Positions 27,687 through 36,508 of a DNA stretch of 64,000 nucleotides are shown here, one piece after another; position 1 is the first letter of the stretch; every line of letters begins with the position of its first letter. Under the pieces are notes generated by a model. It saw nothing but the letters and a program-made list of their open reading frames with translations. It had not been told where the DNA came from and did not search any database. Both the position numbers and the translations under genes were made by a program. Source of the DNA: Bacteroidaceae bacterium (GTDB lineage Bacteria; Bacteroidota; Bacteroidia; Bacteroidales; Bacteroidaceae); NCBI GenBank assembly GCA_024398715.1, contig JAKSIP010000008.1, positions 1 to 64,000 on the forward strand. The letters are read 5' to 3'.

Positions 27687-30257
27687 TTAACGGTTATAGA
27701 ATAGGTAAGAATCAGTTGAGTTATCGGAATAATGGTCCACACGAATATTCAAGCCATGCACAGGCTCGGATTTCTGCACACCGTCAAGAGAATAGTATTC
27801 ACTGCGGAATACAGTCTTGCCGACACTGTCATCCTGACAGTTGTCAACGTGCGTCAGATCAAAAGTACTTGAATATATGACAACATTGCCAATCAGAGCA
27901 TCGGAATTTGCTGTAGCCGCCGTCTGGATTCTCAAAACATAATAATCTTCTATGGGCAGGTCAAACTCAAATTCACGCGCTTCAATATTGCTGAATGCCA
28001 TGGTATTGGAACCTTTGAAATTCAGATCAGGAGTAACGGTTTGACTGGCAATAGTCATTTCGTCATATCCGTCTCTGATCATGATTGTAACATCGCCAGC
28101 TGTTTTCCAGTTTGCCACCTGATATGTCATTCTGTAATGTCCGGGTAAAAGATAGAGTATGGAATCGGAATCCTCATGACCATACACGGCCCAACCTGCG
28201 TTTTTACCACCTGTCTTGTTCACTATGCACAATCCATATTGGAAAGCGGCATCCTTGGATGAAAAATAGGTAACCCTGCATCCATTCACAGGCATTGACT
28301 TTTTCAAGCCGAAAAATGTTTCGTTACCATCTCCAACAATCCAGCCACCGGGAATGGAGTTGGCACCACCTGATTTGAAATTGTCTGAATAGACCACTTT
28401 TTCAACCAATGTGGACTTTATGGCATCAACATATGCAGTTACCTGCCTTGTGTAAAGTACCAACTGGGCAACTGCGTTTTCAAAGTCCTGTCTGTCTGCC
28501 AACCGCAGGGAACAGTATCTGTCGAATAAAGCCAACAGCTGATTGTAATCATCTCCCTGATATATTTCCTTGTCACACAGAGCCAAAGCATTGCAGGCAT
28601 TGGCAAGAGCTGTGCAGAGTACGCATTTCTGTTCTGCAAAACTGTCATCTGTCTGTTCCAGGGTAACCTTACCAACAACTATTGCAGAGTTTCTCTGCGA
28701 CGGTGCACTTACGGAAACTGTATAATAACCGGGCTGTTCAATTTTAAAGAACAACCGGGCTGTATCGGCTTTTGTAAAACTATAGTTTGTTCTACCGTTC
28801 AGATTCACTTTGGTACACAACGGAGCCTGTGCAACAATATCCTTATACTTGCTGCCACCGTTCACACACACTTTGCCGTACATGGGAATCTTGCTGTTCC
28901 AATTGGCAGCCAGAACTTCCACATTATAGTAACCGGGAGCAAAATATATCATTGAGCCTGATATTCCATCGCCGTATGACAGTTTTCCGGCATTTTCCTC
29001 TCCGGTCAGATTTTCAAGATAGAAACCGGTTTCAAATGCATGGAACACACTGTTGAATTTAATAACCCTGCAGCCTTGGGTCAATTTGGACTGAGGAGCA
29101 TACAATGTATTCTTTCCATCATAACTGGTCCAACCTACAGGAATTGTACCTTCTGTTTTGAAACCCAATGAGAGGGTGAGTCTGGATTGCGGATTCTGAA
29201 AATTGATACTGTTGACTGCAGTGTTCTGCTTGCCTGAATCATCCGTAACAACGGCCTTGATCTTATATGAACCCAATGAATCCAATTGCCATTGGAATGT
29301 ATATGGCGCTTTTGAAAAGGATTTTTTCAGAACATCGTTAATATAGACATCAACATTCTTTATTGTTCCGTCATAATCAAAAGCATCCACTGTAATTGTC
29401 TGAGTGAATGTCTCCGGTTGTCCGTACATGATAATATTGGAACCGGTAGCAGGAACTGTGATGGAAACCTGCGGTGTTCCATCATGCAATGAATAACGGT
29501 TGCAGAACTTCCATATTTCATTTCCGGTATGCAGACCCCAGTCATTGCTGATCCAGTGGCCCTTTCCTTCCAGTTCTATCAATACAACTTCAACACCTTC
29601 CTTACCTCCGCTCCAGACTCTTTTCGTACCGTGGCTTGCAATATAGGGCGATGTCACCGTGGCGGTAGTATTGCAGCCGTTGAACTTTATCCACGCATTC
29701 AAAGCGCCCTGGACACCACCAAAGACACAGACATCGTCTGCAAGTCCGTGAGTATGGATAATAGGTATAGGTCTTGATGCAGCAGCCGTTGTTCCACCCA
29801 TAGGATATCCGCTGATAGGAGCAAATGCTGCAATCTTGTCGGGAATCCTGTTCATGGCATGATACGTAAACATACCACCCATAGAAAAGCCTGACAAATA
29901 AACCTTATATCTGTTAATGTCATAATTTTCAACCATATAGTCAATTATGGCAAGAACAAAGTTTATATCCTTGTTACCGCCAATATCCCAGGCTTTTCCC
30001 TCTCCTTCCGGAAAGACAACAGCAAATTTTGCAGTATCGGCAACAGACTCAATGTTCAGCATACCTTTCTGATAGTTGGCATCCTGGTTCATTCCATGAC
30101 AGGAAATGAGCAGAGGCCTGTTTTTGCCAAGATTTGCAGGAATGTAAGATTTGAACTCGCGTTGTTTGCCGTCAACGGTTATAAAAGTAGACTGCGCCGA
30201 TACCGTTCCGCAAAAGAACAGCATCAGCAGCAGGATGGTTACATACAGTTTATTCAT
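27687..30257 (-). CDS. Large secreted CE1-type esterase with duplicated beta modules
   Basis: This secreted protein of about 856 residues has a signal peptide ending TVSAQ. An alpha/beta-hydrolase domain of the PHB-depolymerase/feruloyl-esterase (CE1) type follows, with nucleophile Ser125 in SGFSMGGMF and a probable catalytic His in GKGHWIS. An Ig-like (Big) segment comes next (about residues 270-360). Then come two related beta-sandwich modules (about 365-540 and 645-830), each with an x-G-W-x-x-x-x-G-x start and a P-G-(Y/H)-Y-(N/R)-x-x-x-x-x-A-N-W core. Deacetylating or feruloyl-removing action on hemicellulose is inferred. ATG 30257 follows recA by 16 bp, an unusual operon partner. Confidence 0.82.
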   Translation of the reverse strand: MNKLYVTILLLMLFFCGTVSAQSTFITVDGKQREFKSYIPANLGKNRPLLISCHGMNQDANYQKGMLNIESVADTAKFAVVFPEGEGKAWDIGGNKDINFVLAIIDYMVENYDINRYKVYLSGFSMGGMFTYHAMNRIPDKIAAFAPISGYPMGGTTAAASRPIPIIHTHGLADDVCVFGGVQGALNAWIKFNGCNTTATVTSPYIASHGTKRVWSGGKEGVEVVLIELEGKGHWISNDWGLHTGNEIWKFCNRYSLHDGTPQVSITVPATGSNIIMYGQPETFTQTITVDAFDYDGTIKNVDVYINDVLKKSFSKAPYTFQWQLDSLGSYKIKAVVTDDSGKQNTAVNSINFQNPQSRLTLSLGFKTEGTIPVGWTSYDGKNTLYAPQSKLTQGCRVIKFNSVFHAFETGFYLENLTGEENAGKLSYGDGISGSMIYFAPGYYNVEVLAANWNSKIPMYGKVCVNGGSKYKDIVAQAPLCTKVNLNGRTNYSFTKADTARLFFKIEQPGYYTVSVSAPSQRNSAIVVGKVTLEQTDDSFAEQKCVLCTALANACNALALCDKEIYQGDDYNQLLALFDRYCSLRLADRQDFENAVAQLVLYTRQVTAYVDAIKSTLVEKVVYSDNFKSGGANSIPGGWIVGDGNETFFGLKKSMPVNGCRVTYFSSKDAAFQYGLCIVNKTGGKNAGWAVYGHEDSDSILYLLPGHYRMTYQVANWKTAGDVTIMIRDGYDEMTIASQTVTPDLNFKGSNTMAFSNIEAREFEFDLPIEDYYVLRIQTAATANSDALIGNVVIYSSTFDLTHVDNCQDDSVGKTVFRSEYYSLDGVQKSEPVHGLNIRVDHYSDNSTDSYLFYNR

Positions 30258-30273
30258 AGAATGGGATTTTTGA

Positions 30274-31293
30274 TCAGGCATGGAGAGCTTCCATTATCTT
30301 TGCCTCTATTTCCTGGGCAAGTTCAAGATTGTCTTCCATAAGCTGTTTGGTGGCATCGCGTCCCTGCGCCAGCTTGGTATCGCCGTAACTGAACCACGAT
30401 CCGCTTTTCTTTATGATACCTGTTTCCACACCAAGATCTACAATCTCACCGCTGCGTGAGATACCGGTGCCGAACATGATGTCAAACTCGGCTTTGCGGA
30501 AAGGAGGCGCAACCTTGTTCTTTACAATCTTGACACGTACGGAGTTACCTATTGCATCCTCACCGTCCTTGAGCTGTGTCACGCGGCGGATATCCATACG
30601 TACCGATGCGTAGAACTTGAGAGCGTTTCCGCCGGTAGTTGTTTCGGGATTGCCGAACATAACTCCAATCTTTTCACGCAACTGGTTGATGAATATGCAT
30701 GTTGTGTTTGTTTTGCTTATGGCCGATGTCAGCTTGCGCAACGCCTGAGACATGAGACGTGCCTGAAGTCCCACTTTGTTGTCTCCCATGTCACCCTCTA
30801 TCTCAGCCTTTGGAGTAAGGGCAGCAACAGAGTCCACAATAATTATGTCTATTGCCGATGAACGGATAAGCTGCTCCGCAATTTCAAGAGCCTGCTCGCC
30901 GTTGTCCGGCTGTGAAATCCACAGATTGTCAATATCTACACCCAATTTTTCAGCGTAAAAGCGGTCGAAAGCATGTTCTGCATCAATAAATGCGGCAATA
31001 CCGCCCATTTTCTGGGCTTGCGCAATAGCATGTATGGCCAATGTTGTTTTTCCGCTGGATTCAGGGCCGTATATTTCAATTATTCGTCCGCGCGGATAGC
31101 CGCCTACACCAAGAGCGGCATCAAGACCAATAGAGCCGGTGGGTATTACATCAATAGACTCTACTTCTCCGCTTCCCAATTTCATGATAGATCCCTTACC
31201 GAAACTTTTCTCAATTTTTTCGGTAGCCATTTGCAATGCCTTGAGTTTCTCGCTAACGGCAGTTGCATTCTCTTCAATTTCTTTTTTTGCCAT
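30274..31293 (-). CDS. recA: Recombinase RecA
   Basis: This 339-residue ATP-dependent DNA strand-exchange protein carries Walker A GPESSGKT at residues 76-83, the Walker B region [15 protein letters not shown], and the loop-L2 region [18 protein letters not shown] chose ATG 31293 (MAKKEIEE), the normal N-terminus. A longer in-frame extension upstream runs through the promoter and is not coding. A clear Bacteroidetes promoter lies at 31350-31381. No LexA-like box was recognised. Confidence 0.98.
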   Translation of the reverse strand: MAKKEIEENATAVSEKLKALQMATEKIEKSFGKGSIMKLGSGEVESIDVIPTGSIGLDAALGVGGYPRGRIIEIYGPESSGKTTLAIHAIAQAQKMGGIAAFIDAEHAFDRFYAEKLGVDIDNLWISQPDNGEQALEIAEQLIRSSAIDIIIVDSVAALTPKAEIEGDMGDNKVGLQARLMSQALRKLTSAISKTNTTCIFINQLREKIGVMFGNPETTTGGNALKFYASVRMDIRRVTQLKDGEDAIGNSVRVKIVKNKVAPPFRKAEFDIMFGTGISRSGEIVDLGVETGIIKKSGSWFSYGDTKLAQGRDATKQLMEDNLELAQEIEAKIMEALHA

Positions 31294-31349
31294 TTTATTT
31301 GTAATTAAGTTATTAAATGCCAAATCATGTGTTTCTATTTTGGCAACTG

Positions 31350-31381
31350 CGAAGATAATGAATTGCACATCAATGTACAAA
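31350..31381 (-). promoter_or_regulatory. Bacteroidetes-type promoter of recA
   Basis: On the minus strand TTTG (plus 31378-31381), a 20-bp spacer and TATCTTCG (plus 31350-31357) match the -33 TTTG / -7 TAnnTTTG consensus with one mismatch. Transcription would start roughly 50 bases before the recA ATG. Confidence 0.6.
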
Positions 31382-31431
31382 GTTTTCAAAAGATATTTAT
31401 GAACAATATGTCCGGTACCAATCCAGCCAGA

Positions 31432-31465
31432 CTGACACATTTGTCAGTTCGGGCTGACATGTCAG
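31432..31465. promoter_or_regulatory. Paired CTGACA/TGTCAG palindromes upstream of dnaK
   Basis: Two operator-like palindromes share the same 6-bp arms: CTGACACATTTGTCAG (31432-31447, 4-bp spacer) and CTGACATGTCAG (31454-31465, no spacer). Their centres are 20 bp apart, about two helix turns. They lie some 26-59 bp upstream of the sigma-54 -24 element, at roughly -52 to -85 of the predicted start. That is suitable, if close, for a bacterial enhancer-binding protein. The spacer difference between the two sites is unusual for one dimeric activator. Confidence 0.6.
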
Positions 31466-31490
31466 GACGGCACACCCGCCAAATGGGATT

Positions 31491-31506
31491 TGGCACACCC
31501 TTTGCA
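31491..31506 (+). promoter_or_regulatory. Sigma-54 (RpoN) -24/-12 promoter for dnaK
   Basis: TGGCACACCCTTTGCA matches the sigma-54 consensus TGGCAC-N5-TTGCW. The invariant GG (31492-31493) and GC (31504-31505) are exactly 12 bp apart. The predicted start near 31517 leaves a 70-base leader before dnaK. No TAnnTTTG -7 element was seen between 31470 and 31587. Confidence 0.75.
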
Positions 31507-31517
31507 CTATAGGTTGT

Positions 31518-31551
31518 GCCGGCGGTTCCGAATGTGTGGAACAGGTACGGC
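31518..31551 (+). promoter_or_regulatory. Hairpin at the predicted 5' end of the dnaK mRNA
   Basis: GCCG (31518-31521) with CGGC (31548-31551), and GTTCC (31525-31529) with GGAAC (31538-31542), can pair as a two-part stem with an internal loop. This begins almost at the predicted sigma-54 start. It may stabilise the message or act as a leader element; the function is inferred. Confidence 0.4.
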
Positions 31552-31587
31552 AATAAAATTGACAACAAATAAAACAAATAAATCATT

Positions 31588-33537
31588 ATGGGAAAAATTA
31601 TTGGAATTGACTTAGGTACAACAAACAGTTGTGTATCTGTATTCGAGGGTAACGAACCTGTTGTTATTGCCAACTCAGAGGGCAAGCGCACAACTCCGTC
31701 TATTGTAGCTTTCGTTGACGGCGGCGAGCGTAAGGTGGGCGACCCTGCAAAGCGTCAGGCTATCACCAACCCGCAGCGCACCATTTTCTCCATCAAGAGA
31801 TTCATGGGTGAGAACTGGGATCAGGTTCAGAAGGAGATCAGCCGTGTTCCTTACAAAGTTGCCAAAGGTGACAACAACATGCCGCGCGTTGACATCGACG
31901 GCCGTCTCTATACAGCCCAGGAAATAAGCGCAATGATTCTTCAGAAAATGAAGAAGACAGCAGAAGATTATCTTGGCCAGGAAGTTACCGAAGCCGTTAT
32001 CACTGTTCCGGCATACTTCAGCGATTCACAGCGCCAGGCTACAAAAGAGGCCGGCCAGATTGCAGGTCTTGATGTAAAGCGTATTGTCAACGAGCCTACA
32101 GCCGCAGCACTTGCATACGGTATTGACAAGGCAAACAAAGATATGAAGATAGCAGTGTTCGACCTTGGTGGCGGTACATTCGATATCTCTATCCTTGAAT
32201 TCGGCAGCGGCGTATTTGAAGTTCTTTCAACAAACGGCGATACACACCTTGGCGGTGACGACTTTGACCAGGTAATCATCAACTGGCTGGTTGACGAATT
32301 CAAGAAGGACGAAGGTGCAGACCTTACAACAGATCCTATGGCACTGCAGCGTCTGAAAGAGGCCGCAGAGAAAGCCAAGATTGAGTTGTCAAGCTCCACA
32401 TCGACAGAAATCAACCTGCCGTACATCATGCCGGTTGCAGGTATTCCGCGCCACCTTGTAAAAACACTTACACGCGCCAAGTTCGAGTCTCTTGCACACA
32501 ACCTGATACAGGCTTGTCTTGAGCCGTGCCGCAAGGCCATGAGCGATGCAGGTCTGAGCAACAGCGATATTGACGAGGTTATCCTTGTAGGTGGTTCAAG
32601 CCGTATTCCTGCAGTTCAGAAACTGGTTGAAGACTTCTTTGGCAAAGCACCTTCGAAAGGTGTAAATCCTGACGAGGTTGTAGCAGTAGGTGCATCTATC
32701 CAGGGTGCTATCCTGAACAAGGAAGAAGGTGTAGGCAACATTGTTCTTCTTGACGTAACACCGCTTTCAATGGGTATTGAAACTCTTGGCGGCGTAATGA
32801 CCAAGCTGATCGATGCCAACACAACAATCCCATGCAAGAAGAGCGAGACTTTCTCCACTGCAGCAGACAACCAGACAGAGGTTACAATCCACGTTCTTCA
32901 GGGCGAGCGTCCTATGGCAAACCAGAACAAGTCTATAGGCCAGTTCAACCTTACAGGTATTGCTCCTGCACGCCGCGGTGTTCCTCAGATTGAGGTTACA
33001 TTCGACATCGATGCCAACGGTATTCTTAAAGTATCTGCAAAAGACAAGGCGACAGGCAAAGAGCAGGCTATCCGCATTGAGGCAAGTTCAGGTCTGAGCA
33101 AAGAAGAGATTGACCGTATGAAAGCCGAGGCCGAGGCCAACGCAGAGGCAGACAAGAAAGAGCGTGAAAAGATTGACAAGCTGAACCAGGCAGACGGCAT
33201 GATTTTCCAGACTGAGCAGCAGCTCTCTGAACTTGGAGACAAGCTTCCTGCAGACAAGAAAGCTCCTATCGAGGCTGCTCTTGGCAAGCTTAAAGATGCC
33301 CACAAGGCTCAGGATATTGCAGCTATCGATGCCGCTATGGCTGAACTGAACAGCGCATTCCAGGCAGCAAGTGCCGAAATGTACGCACAGAGCGGTGCAC
33401 AGGGCGGTGCTCAGGCCGGACAGGGTGCCGGTGCAGGCGCAGGCTTCAACGGAGGTCAGAACGGTAATGCCGGTTCCGCCAACGGCGGCAAGCAGGATGA
33501 CAACATCCAGGATGCCGACTTTGAGGAGGTAAAATAA
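31588..33537 (+). CDS. dnaK: Molecular chaperone DnaK (Hsp70)
   Basis: This 649-residue ATP-dependent chaperone has the full Hsp70 nucleotide-binding domain ([38 protein letters not shown]) and the substrate-binding domain. The helical lid ends in a Gly/Ala/Gln-rich tail closing with ADFEEVK. dnaJ and grpE are not adjacent. The upstream region carries a sigma-54-type promoter and palindromes, but no CIRCE element (the 9-bp HrcA repeats) was seen. Confidence 0.99.
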   Translation: MGKIIGIDLGTTNSCVSVFEGNEPVVIANSEGKRTTPSIVAFVDGGERKVGDPAKRQAITNPQRTIFSIKRFMGENWDQVQKEISRVPYKVAKGDNNMPRVDIDGRLYTAQEISAMILQKMKKTAEDYLGQEVTEAVITVPAYFSDSQRQATKEAGQIAGLDVKRIVNEPTAAALAYGIDKANKDMKIAVFDLGGGTFDISILEFGSGVFEVLSTNGDTHLGGDDFDQVIINWLVDEFKKDEGADLTTDPMALQRLKEAAEKAKIELSSSTSTEINLPYIMPVAGIPRHLVKTLTRAKFESLAHNLIQACLEPCRKAMSDAGLSNSDIDEVILVGGSSRIPAVQKLVEDFFGKAPSKGVNPDEVVAVGASIQGAILNKEEGVGNIVLLDVTPLSMGIETLGGVMTKLIDANTTIPCKKSETFSTAADNQTEVTIHVLQGERPMANQNKSIGQFNLTGIAPARRGVPQIEVTFDIDANGILKVSAKDKATGKEQAIRIEASSGLSKEEIDRMKAEAEANAEADKKEREKIDKLNQADGMIFQTEQQLSELGDKLPADKKAPIEAALGKLKDAHKAQDIAAIDAAMAELNSAFQAASAEMYAQSGAQGGAQAGQGAGAGAGFNGGQNGNAGSANGGKQDDNIQDADFEEVK

Positions 33538-33540
33538 ACT

Positions 33541-33617
33541 AAACTGGACTAAACTTATTCAACGCCGTGTGAATCAATGATTTACACGGCGTTGTCTGGT
33601 TTAAACCAGTCCAGTTT
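33541..33617 (+). terminator. Terminator hairpin and nested inverted repeats after dnaK
   Basis: A perfect 11-bp stem, CAACGCCGTGT (33560-33570) with ACACGGCGTTG (33584-33594), starts 23 bp after the dnaK stop. It is nested inside outer arms AAACTGGACT (33541-33550) and AGTCCAGTTT (33608-33617). A 14-bp palindrome CTGGTTTAAACCAG sits at 33596-33609. The poly-T tail is weak, but termination of dnaK is the likely role. The outer arms also mark the left edge of the accessory patch. Confidence 0.6.
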
Positions 33618-33690
33618 AAACCCCTTTTCATACGTGCTGTGGCGGGCATTACCATTTGAATTTGTAGCGTATTTGTAGCGCGACTTAAAT

Positions 33691-33719
33691 GTGGGGGATT
33701 TAACTTTTCCGAAAATGGG
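33691..33719 (+). repeat. Direct repeat, copy A, flanking the DUF4143 remnant
   Basis: GTGGGGGATTTAACTTTTCC and following bases match copy B at 34386-34414 at 25 of the first 28 positions, including an identical AACTTTTCCGAAA core. The pair brackets the ATPase remnant and the small membrane gene. Two TTTGTAGCG 9-mers lie just upstream at about 33660-33680. Confidence 0.65.
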
Positions 33720-33721
33720 GG

Positions 33722-34066
33722 ATGCAAAGTTACCGATTACACGAACTTATCACACGTGGCTATAGTGTAGATGTTGGAATGGTGGAGATAAAGAAACAAG
33801 ATAAAGAGGGCAAATGGATTCGTATTCAACTGGAAGTGGACTTCATCGCCACTCTTGGAAGCAAAAAATACTACGTGCAGTCGGCATTGTCTATACCTGA
33901 CAGAGAAAAGGAAATACAGGAGTCTCGTTCATTGACAAACATCAATGACTCTTTCAAGAAGGTTATCATTGTGAAAGACCACATCATGCCACGTCGAAAT
34001 GAAGACGGCATACTAACAATAGGTCTTTTTGATTTCTTGCTAAAAGAGGACAGTTTAGACATCTAA
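33722..34066 (+). pseudogene. C-terminal remnant of an AAA ATPase with DUF4143 domain
   Basis: These 114 residues match only the C-terminal DUF4143 part of Bacteroidetes ATP-binding proteins that are normally about 400 residues. The visible run is RGYSVDVGMVEIKKQDKEG, QLEVDFIATLGSKKYYVQSA and NDSFKKVIIVKDHI, with an Asp-Phe core like PD-(D/E)XK nucleases. The N-terminal P-loop ATPase is absent, and the frame upstream is closed by a stop at 33701. It may be translated from the ATG at 33722, but it looks like a decayed, truncated copy. It lies between direct repeats. Confidence 0.75.
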
Positions 34067-34094
34067 TAATCTGTATATATAAGACATTGTAATT

Positions 34095-34379
34095 ATGGAG
34101 ATAGACATCTTTCCCGTTCCATCTGCAAAAGGAGTGCATCGTTATATTGGCACGTCATTCTTAGGGCTGCTCATCATTACCTACATAGTTGGCGCTTACA
34201 AGATTGCTCAACAACTGATAGGTGAAGACAAGGAGCTACTTTGTTTCTTTGTCACAATACCTATATTTATAGGAGGATATGCAGTACTCGTATTGTTGCT
34301 TCATGGCATCAAACAATGCCTCTATGCTTCACCGGGTGCTTACAAATCAACAGGGCAAGTGAAGGAGTATTACTCATAA
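34095..34379 (+). CDS. Small two-helix membrane protein, unknown
   Basis: I do not recognise this 94-residue protein. It has two hydrophobic segments (about residues 20-40 and 50-70) and short polar ends. It starts 28 bp after the remnant stop and ends just before direct-repeat copy B, so it shares the bracketed segment. Coding status is moderate: the frame is open and begins with ATG, but no family supports it. Confidence 0.45.
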   Translation: MEIDIFPVPSAKGVHRYIGTSFLGLLIITYIVGAYKIAQQLIGEDKELLCFFVTIPIFIGGYAVLVLLLHGIKQCLYASPGAYKSTGQVKEYYS

Positions 34380-34385
34380 CATCAG

Positions 34386-34414
34386 GTGGGGGAATCAACT
34401 TTTCCGAAATTGGT
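34386..34414 (+). repeat. Direct repeat, copy B
   Basis: GTGGGGGAATCAACTTTTCC and following bases are the second copy of the repeat at 33691. The spacing between copies is 695 bp. It lies in the 53-bp gap between the small membrane gene and the convergent AlbA_2 gene. Confidence 0.65.
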
Positions 34415-34432
34415 CCATCTGCATCTTGCATA

Positions 34433-35911
34433 TTACATCTCCACAACCGAATTGAGTGGAATGTTAACTTCCCAGTGGCCCGAACGAGGGGAACCAGTTC
34501 GAGATATATAACCTTTTTGTTTCATATCTGCGATTTCTCTTTCCAAAGTACGTTTCTTTACCGCCAATTTTACCGCCATTTGGTCAACGGAAATCGTCCC
34601 ATCTTCCCGAATTGAATCAATTATATCTTTCTGTATTTCAGTTAATTCAAATACGGGGATGTCATCACCATTATTACCGCCATTTTTACCGCCAACATTA
34701 CCGCCATTTTCGTTTATATAGTTTTGGGCGACTTTCACATCCACCTTGAATGCCGTGATCAAATTCACATTAAACTCTGCGGGTTGATTGCCATTCTCTT
34801 TCAAGTCCGCCTGAACTTGTCCCACACCTCGATTGAACATATTGACATAGCCCATCGTCTTCATGGCACTGGCAACAAGAGGATTGCGATAGTCATTCAC
34901 GCTGGGAAAATTCTCAGGACGGGCATTACCATACAAGCCACCGGCATTCAGAATCTCCAGATGGCTGGCAAACTCATAGAAACGAAGCGGCGTATTACTC
35001 TGCATATCGCGGTGCATACAGGCGTTTAAAAGTAGCTCTCGAATGGCCGTGTAGGGGTAGTTGCTGACCATCTCCTCACGTAGGATGGAAACAAAAACAG
35101 GTTTCTTCTTGATGACAGACAGCTCCAGAAGAGATTCCAGACGTGGCAGCAGTTCACAATAATTGCCTTCCAACTGCATCTCGTTCTCAACCTCACTGGT
35201 CACATCCTCTCCCTTGAAACAAACATACTGCACGTACAGGCCAGGCATGAAGCGGCGCGGCTTGTTGCCAAACAGAACAACTGCTGCGTATGTGGGGCAT
35301 TGGTGCTCTGTGTCATACATGCCCACAGCAGCCATCTGTTCCTCGATGGAACGAGTGTCTGACTCCACTAACTCATTGCCTAATAGCGGTATCAGATACT
35401 TGGTGCGCAACAAGTCTGTGTTGATATCATTCATTTTGGCAGCCAGACATGGCATGGTGTCGAAGGTTGCCATGAATGACATCCTCCGTTCAGCCAGTAT
35501 GCGCTCTTCTGCTTCCGTTGCTATGTCACGACGGGGACCAATACGTATAAAAGTACGTCCACGATATCGAACAGGAGGCAGGTCGGACGGACTGACCTCA
35601 GCCACCAATAAATCACCTTCTGGAAATGTGAATCTGTCAACACTCATTACAGGTATGGGCAGAATGTTTCCGTTGCTACGTATGGCAGCGATCTTCTTCA
35701 GCAGGTCATCGGTAACCTTCAGCCCCGACAATGTGCCGTTGTCATAAGCACCCAGTATCAGGGAGCCCTTCTTGCGCGAATTGGGCAAGTCGTTGGCAAA
35801 GGCACAGATGGCCTCCTGGAACTTATCCATATCGCCAGTTGACGTGGTTCGCTCTACACGGTAGGTTTCTGTGCTATGCAGCAGTTCTTGTATCTCGTCT
35901 TTTGTTATCAT
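34433..35911 (-). CDS. AlbA_2 (Schlafen-type) putative DNA-binding/ATP-binding protein
   Basis: This 492-residue protein has an N-terminal AlbA_2/Schlafen domain (about residues 10-135), with the typical E-x-K/R-near-start pattern, LPNSRKKGSLILGAYDNG and RYRGRTFIRIG. A GHKL-like ATPase C-terminal region follows (about 280-390: AIRELLLNACMHRD, LEILNAGGLYG). A Gly/Asn-rich linker (about 400-415) leads to a winged-helix domain (about 425-490). Such proteins are usually regulators or defence-associated; the function here is unknown. It starts 5 bp after an XRE regulator gene on the same strand, forming a two-gene unit. Confidence 0.82.
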   Translation of the reverse strand: MITKDEIQELLHSTETYRVERTTSTGDMDKFQEAICAFANDLPNSRKKGSLILGAYDNGTLSGLKVTDDLLKKIAAIRSNGNILPIPVMSVDRFTFPEGDLLVAEVSPSDLPPVRYRGRTFIRIGPRRDIATEAEERILAERRMSFMATFDTMPCLAAKMNDINTDLLRTKYLIPLLGNELVESDTRSIEEQMAAVGMYDTEHQCPTYAAVVLFGNKPRRFMPGLYVQYVCFKGEDVTSEVENEMQLEGNYCELLPRLESLLELSVIKKKPVFVSILREEMVSNYPYTAIRELLLNACMHRDMQSNTPLRFYEFASHLEILNAGGLYGNARPENFPSVNDYRNPLVASAMKTMGYVNMFNRGVGQVQADLKENGNQPAEFNVNLITAFKVDVKVAQNYINENGGNVGGKNGGNNGDDIPVFELTEIQKDIIDSIREDGTISVDQMAVKLAVKKRTLEREIADMKQKGYISRTGSPRSGHWEVNIPLNSVVEM

Positions 35912-35916
35912 TTGAT

Positions 35917-36132
35917 TTATTTCTCTTGATTGAACTCTTCTTGTCTTACCAACTCCTGCACTGGCACCTCAAGAGCATTAGCGATAGCGATGAGTGCCTC
36001 AAGACTTGGTTGGGTGGTATTGGTCACCCACTTGGAAACAGTTGCAGGATCCTTGCCCAGTTTGTCGGACAACCATTTGTTGTTCAGGTCGCGTTCTGCA
36101 AGTACAACTCTAATTCTATTTAATTTTGCCAT
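35917..36132 (-). CDS. XRE-family helix-turn-helix regulator
   Basis: This 71-residue protein is essentially one Cro/C1-type HTH: NKWLSDKLGKDPATVSKW, then a second region QPSLEALIAIANALEVPV. It lies immediately upstream of the AlbA_2 gene and probably controls that pair. The arrangement resembles an antitoxin-like regulator with its partner, but nothing shows toxicity. Confidence 0.88.
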   Translation of the reverse strand: MAKLNRIRVVLAERDLNNKWLSDKLGKDPATVSKWVTNTTQPSLEALIAIANALEVPVQELVRQEEFNQEK

Positions 36133-36508
36133 GATTGAATCGCTTTGTTTGGTACAAAAATACTAAAATAAATGAAACAAATGCAGTATTACTCAAAAAA
36201 CTACCAATATAAGGCAAAATATTGTCAAAAATATCAATCTTTTGATGCAGATGTTCCAAAATACACGCACATACGTGTAAAATAATGTTCAGTTGCCATT
36301 TCTGCATGCCAAGAACTAATCTAAATCAAAAAATGTGGCAAGAAAAGGTGTTTTTTATGTGGTTATTTTTGGTTATTTATTTTTTGAAGATTACATATTA
36401 GAATCTGTTTTGAAATATTCGATTAAAAATTTTATGAAAGATTTTTGAGATGAAAATTTGTTTCATTGAAGGCGTTATGGGGTTCCAGGAACATTTCAAA
36501 ACAGATTC
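36133..36508. other. AT-rich intergenic region holding a MITE-like element
   Basis: This stretch of about 375 bp has no credible gene. The part to 36397 is AT-rich, with the promoter for the XRE gene presumably close to 36140-36200. The part from 36398 is the inverted-repeat element described separately. Confidence 0.6.

Noticed and set aside
31294..31440. 49-residue N-terminal extension of RecA
   Set aside because: The added residues have no similarity to RecA and span the recA promoter at 31350-31381. The conserved N-terminus begins at 31293.
31294..31587. CIRCE/HrcA element or sigma-32-type promoter upstream of dnaK
   Set aside because: No 9-bp CIRCE inverted repeat is present. The only palindromes have CTGACA arms unlike CIRCE.
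31386..31691. Minus-strand 101-residue open frame across the dnaK promoter and 5' end
   Set aside because: It overlaps the sigma-54 promoter and dnaK codons and shows no coding signal or family match.
32985..33305. Antisense open frames in the 3' part of dnaK
   Set aside because: Low-complexity translations (Ser/Ala/Leu-rich) caused by the Ala/Lys-rich DnaK lid codons.
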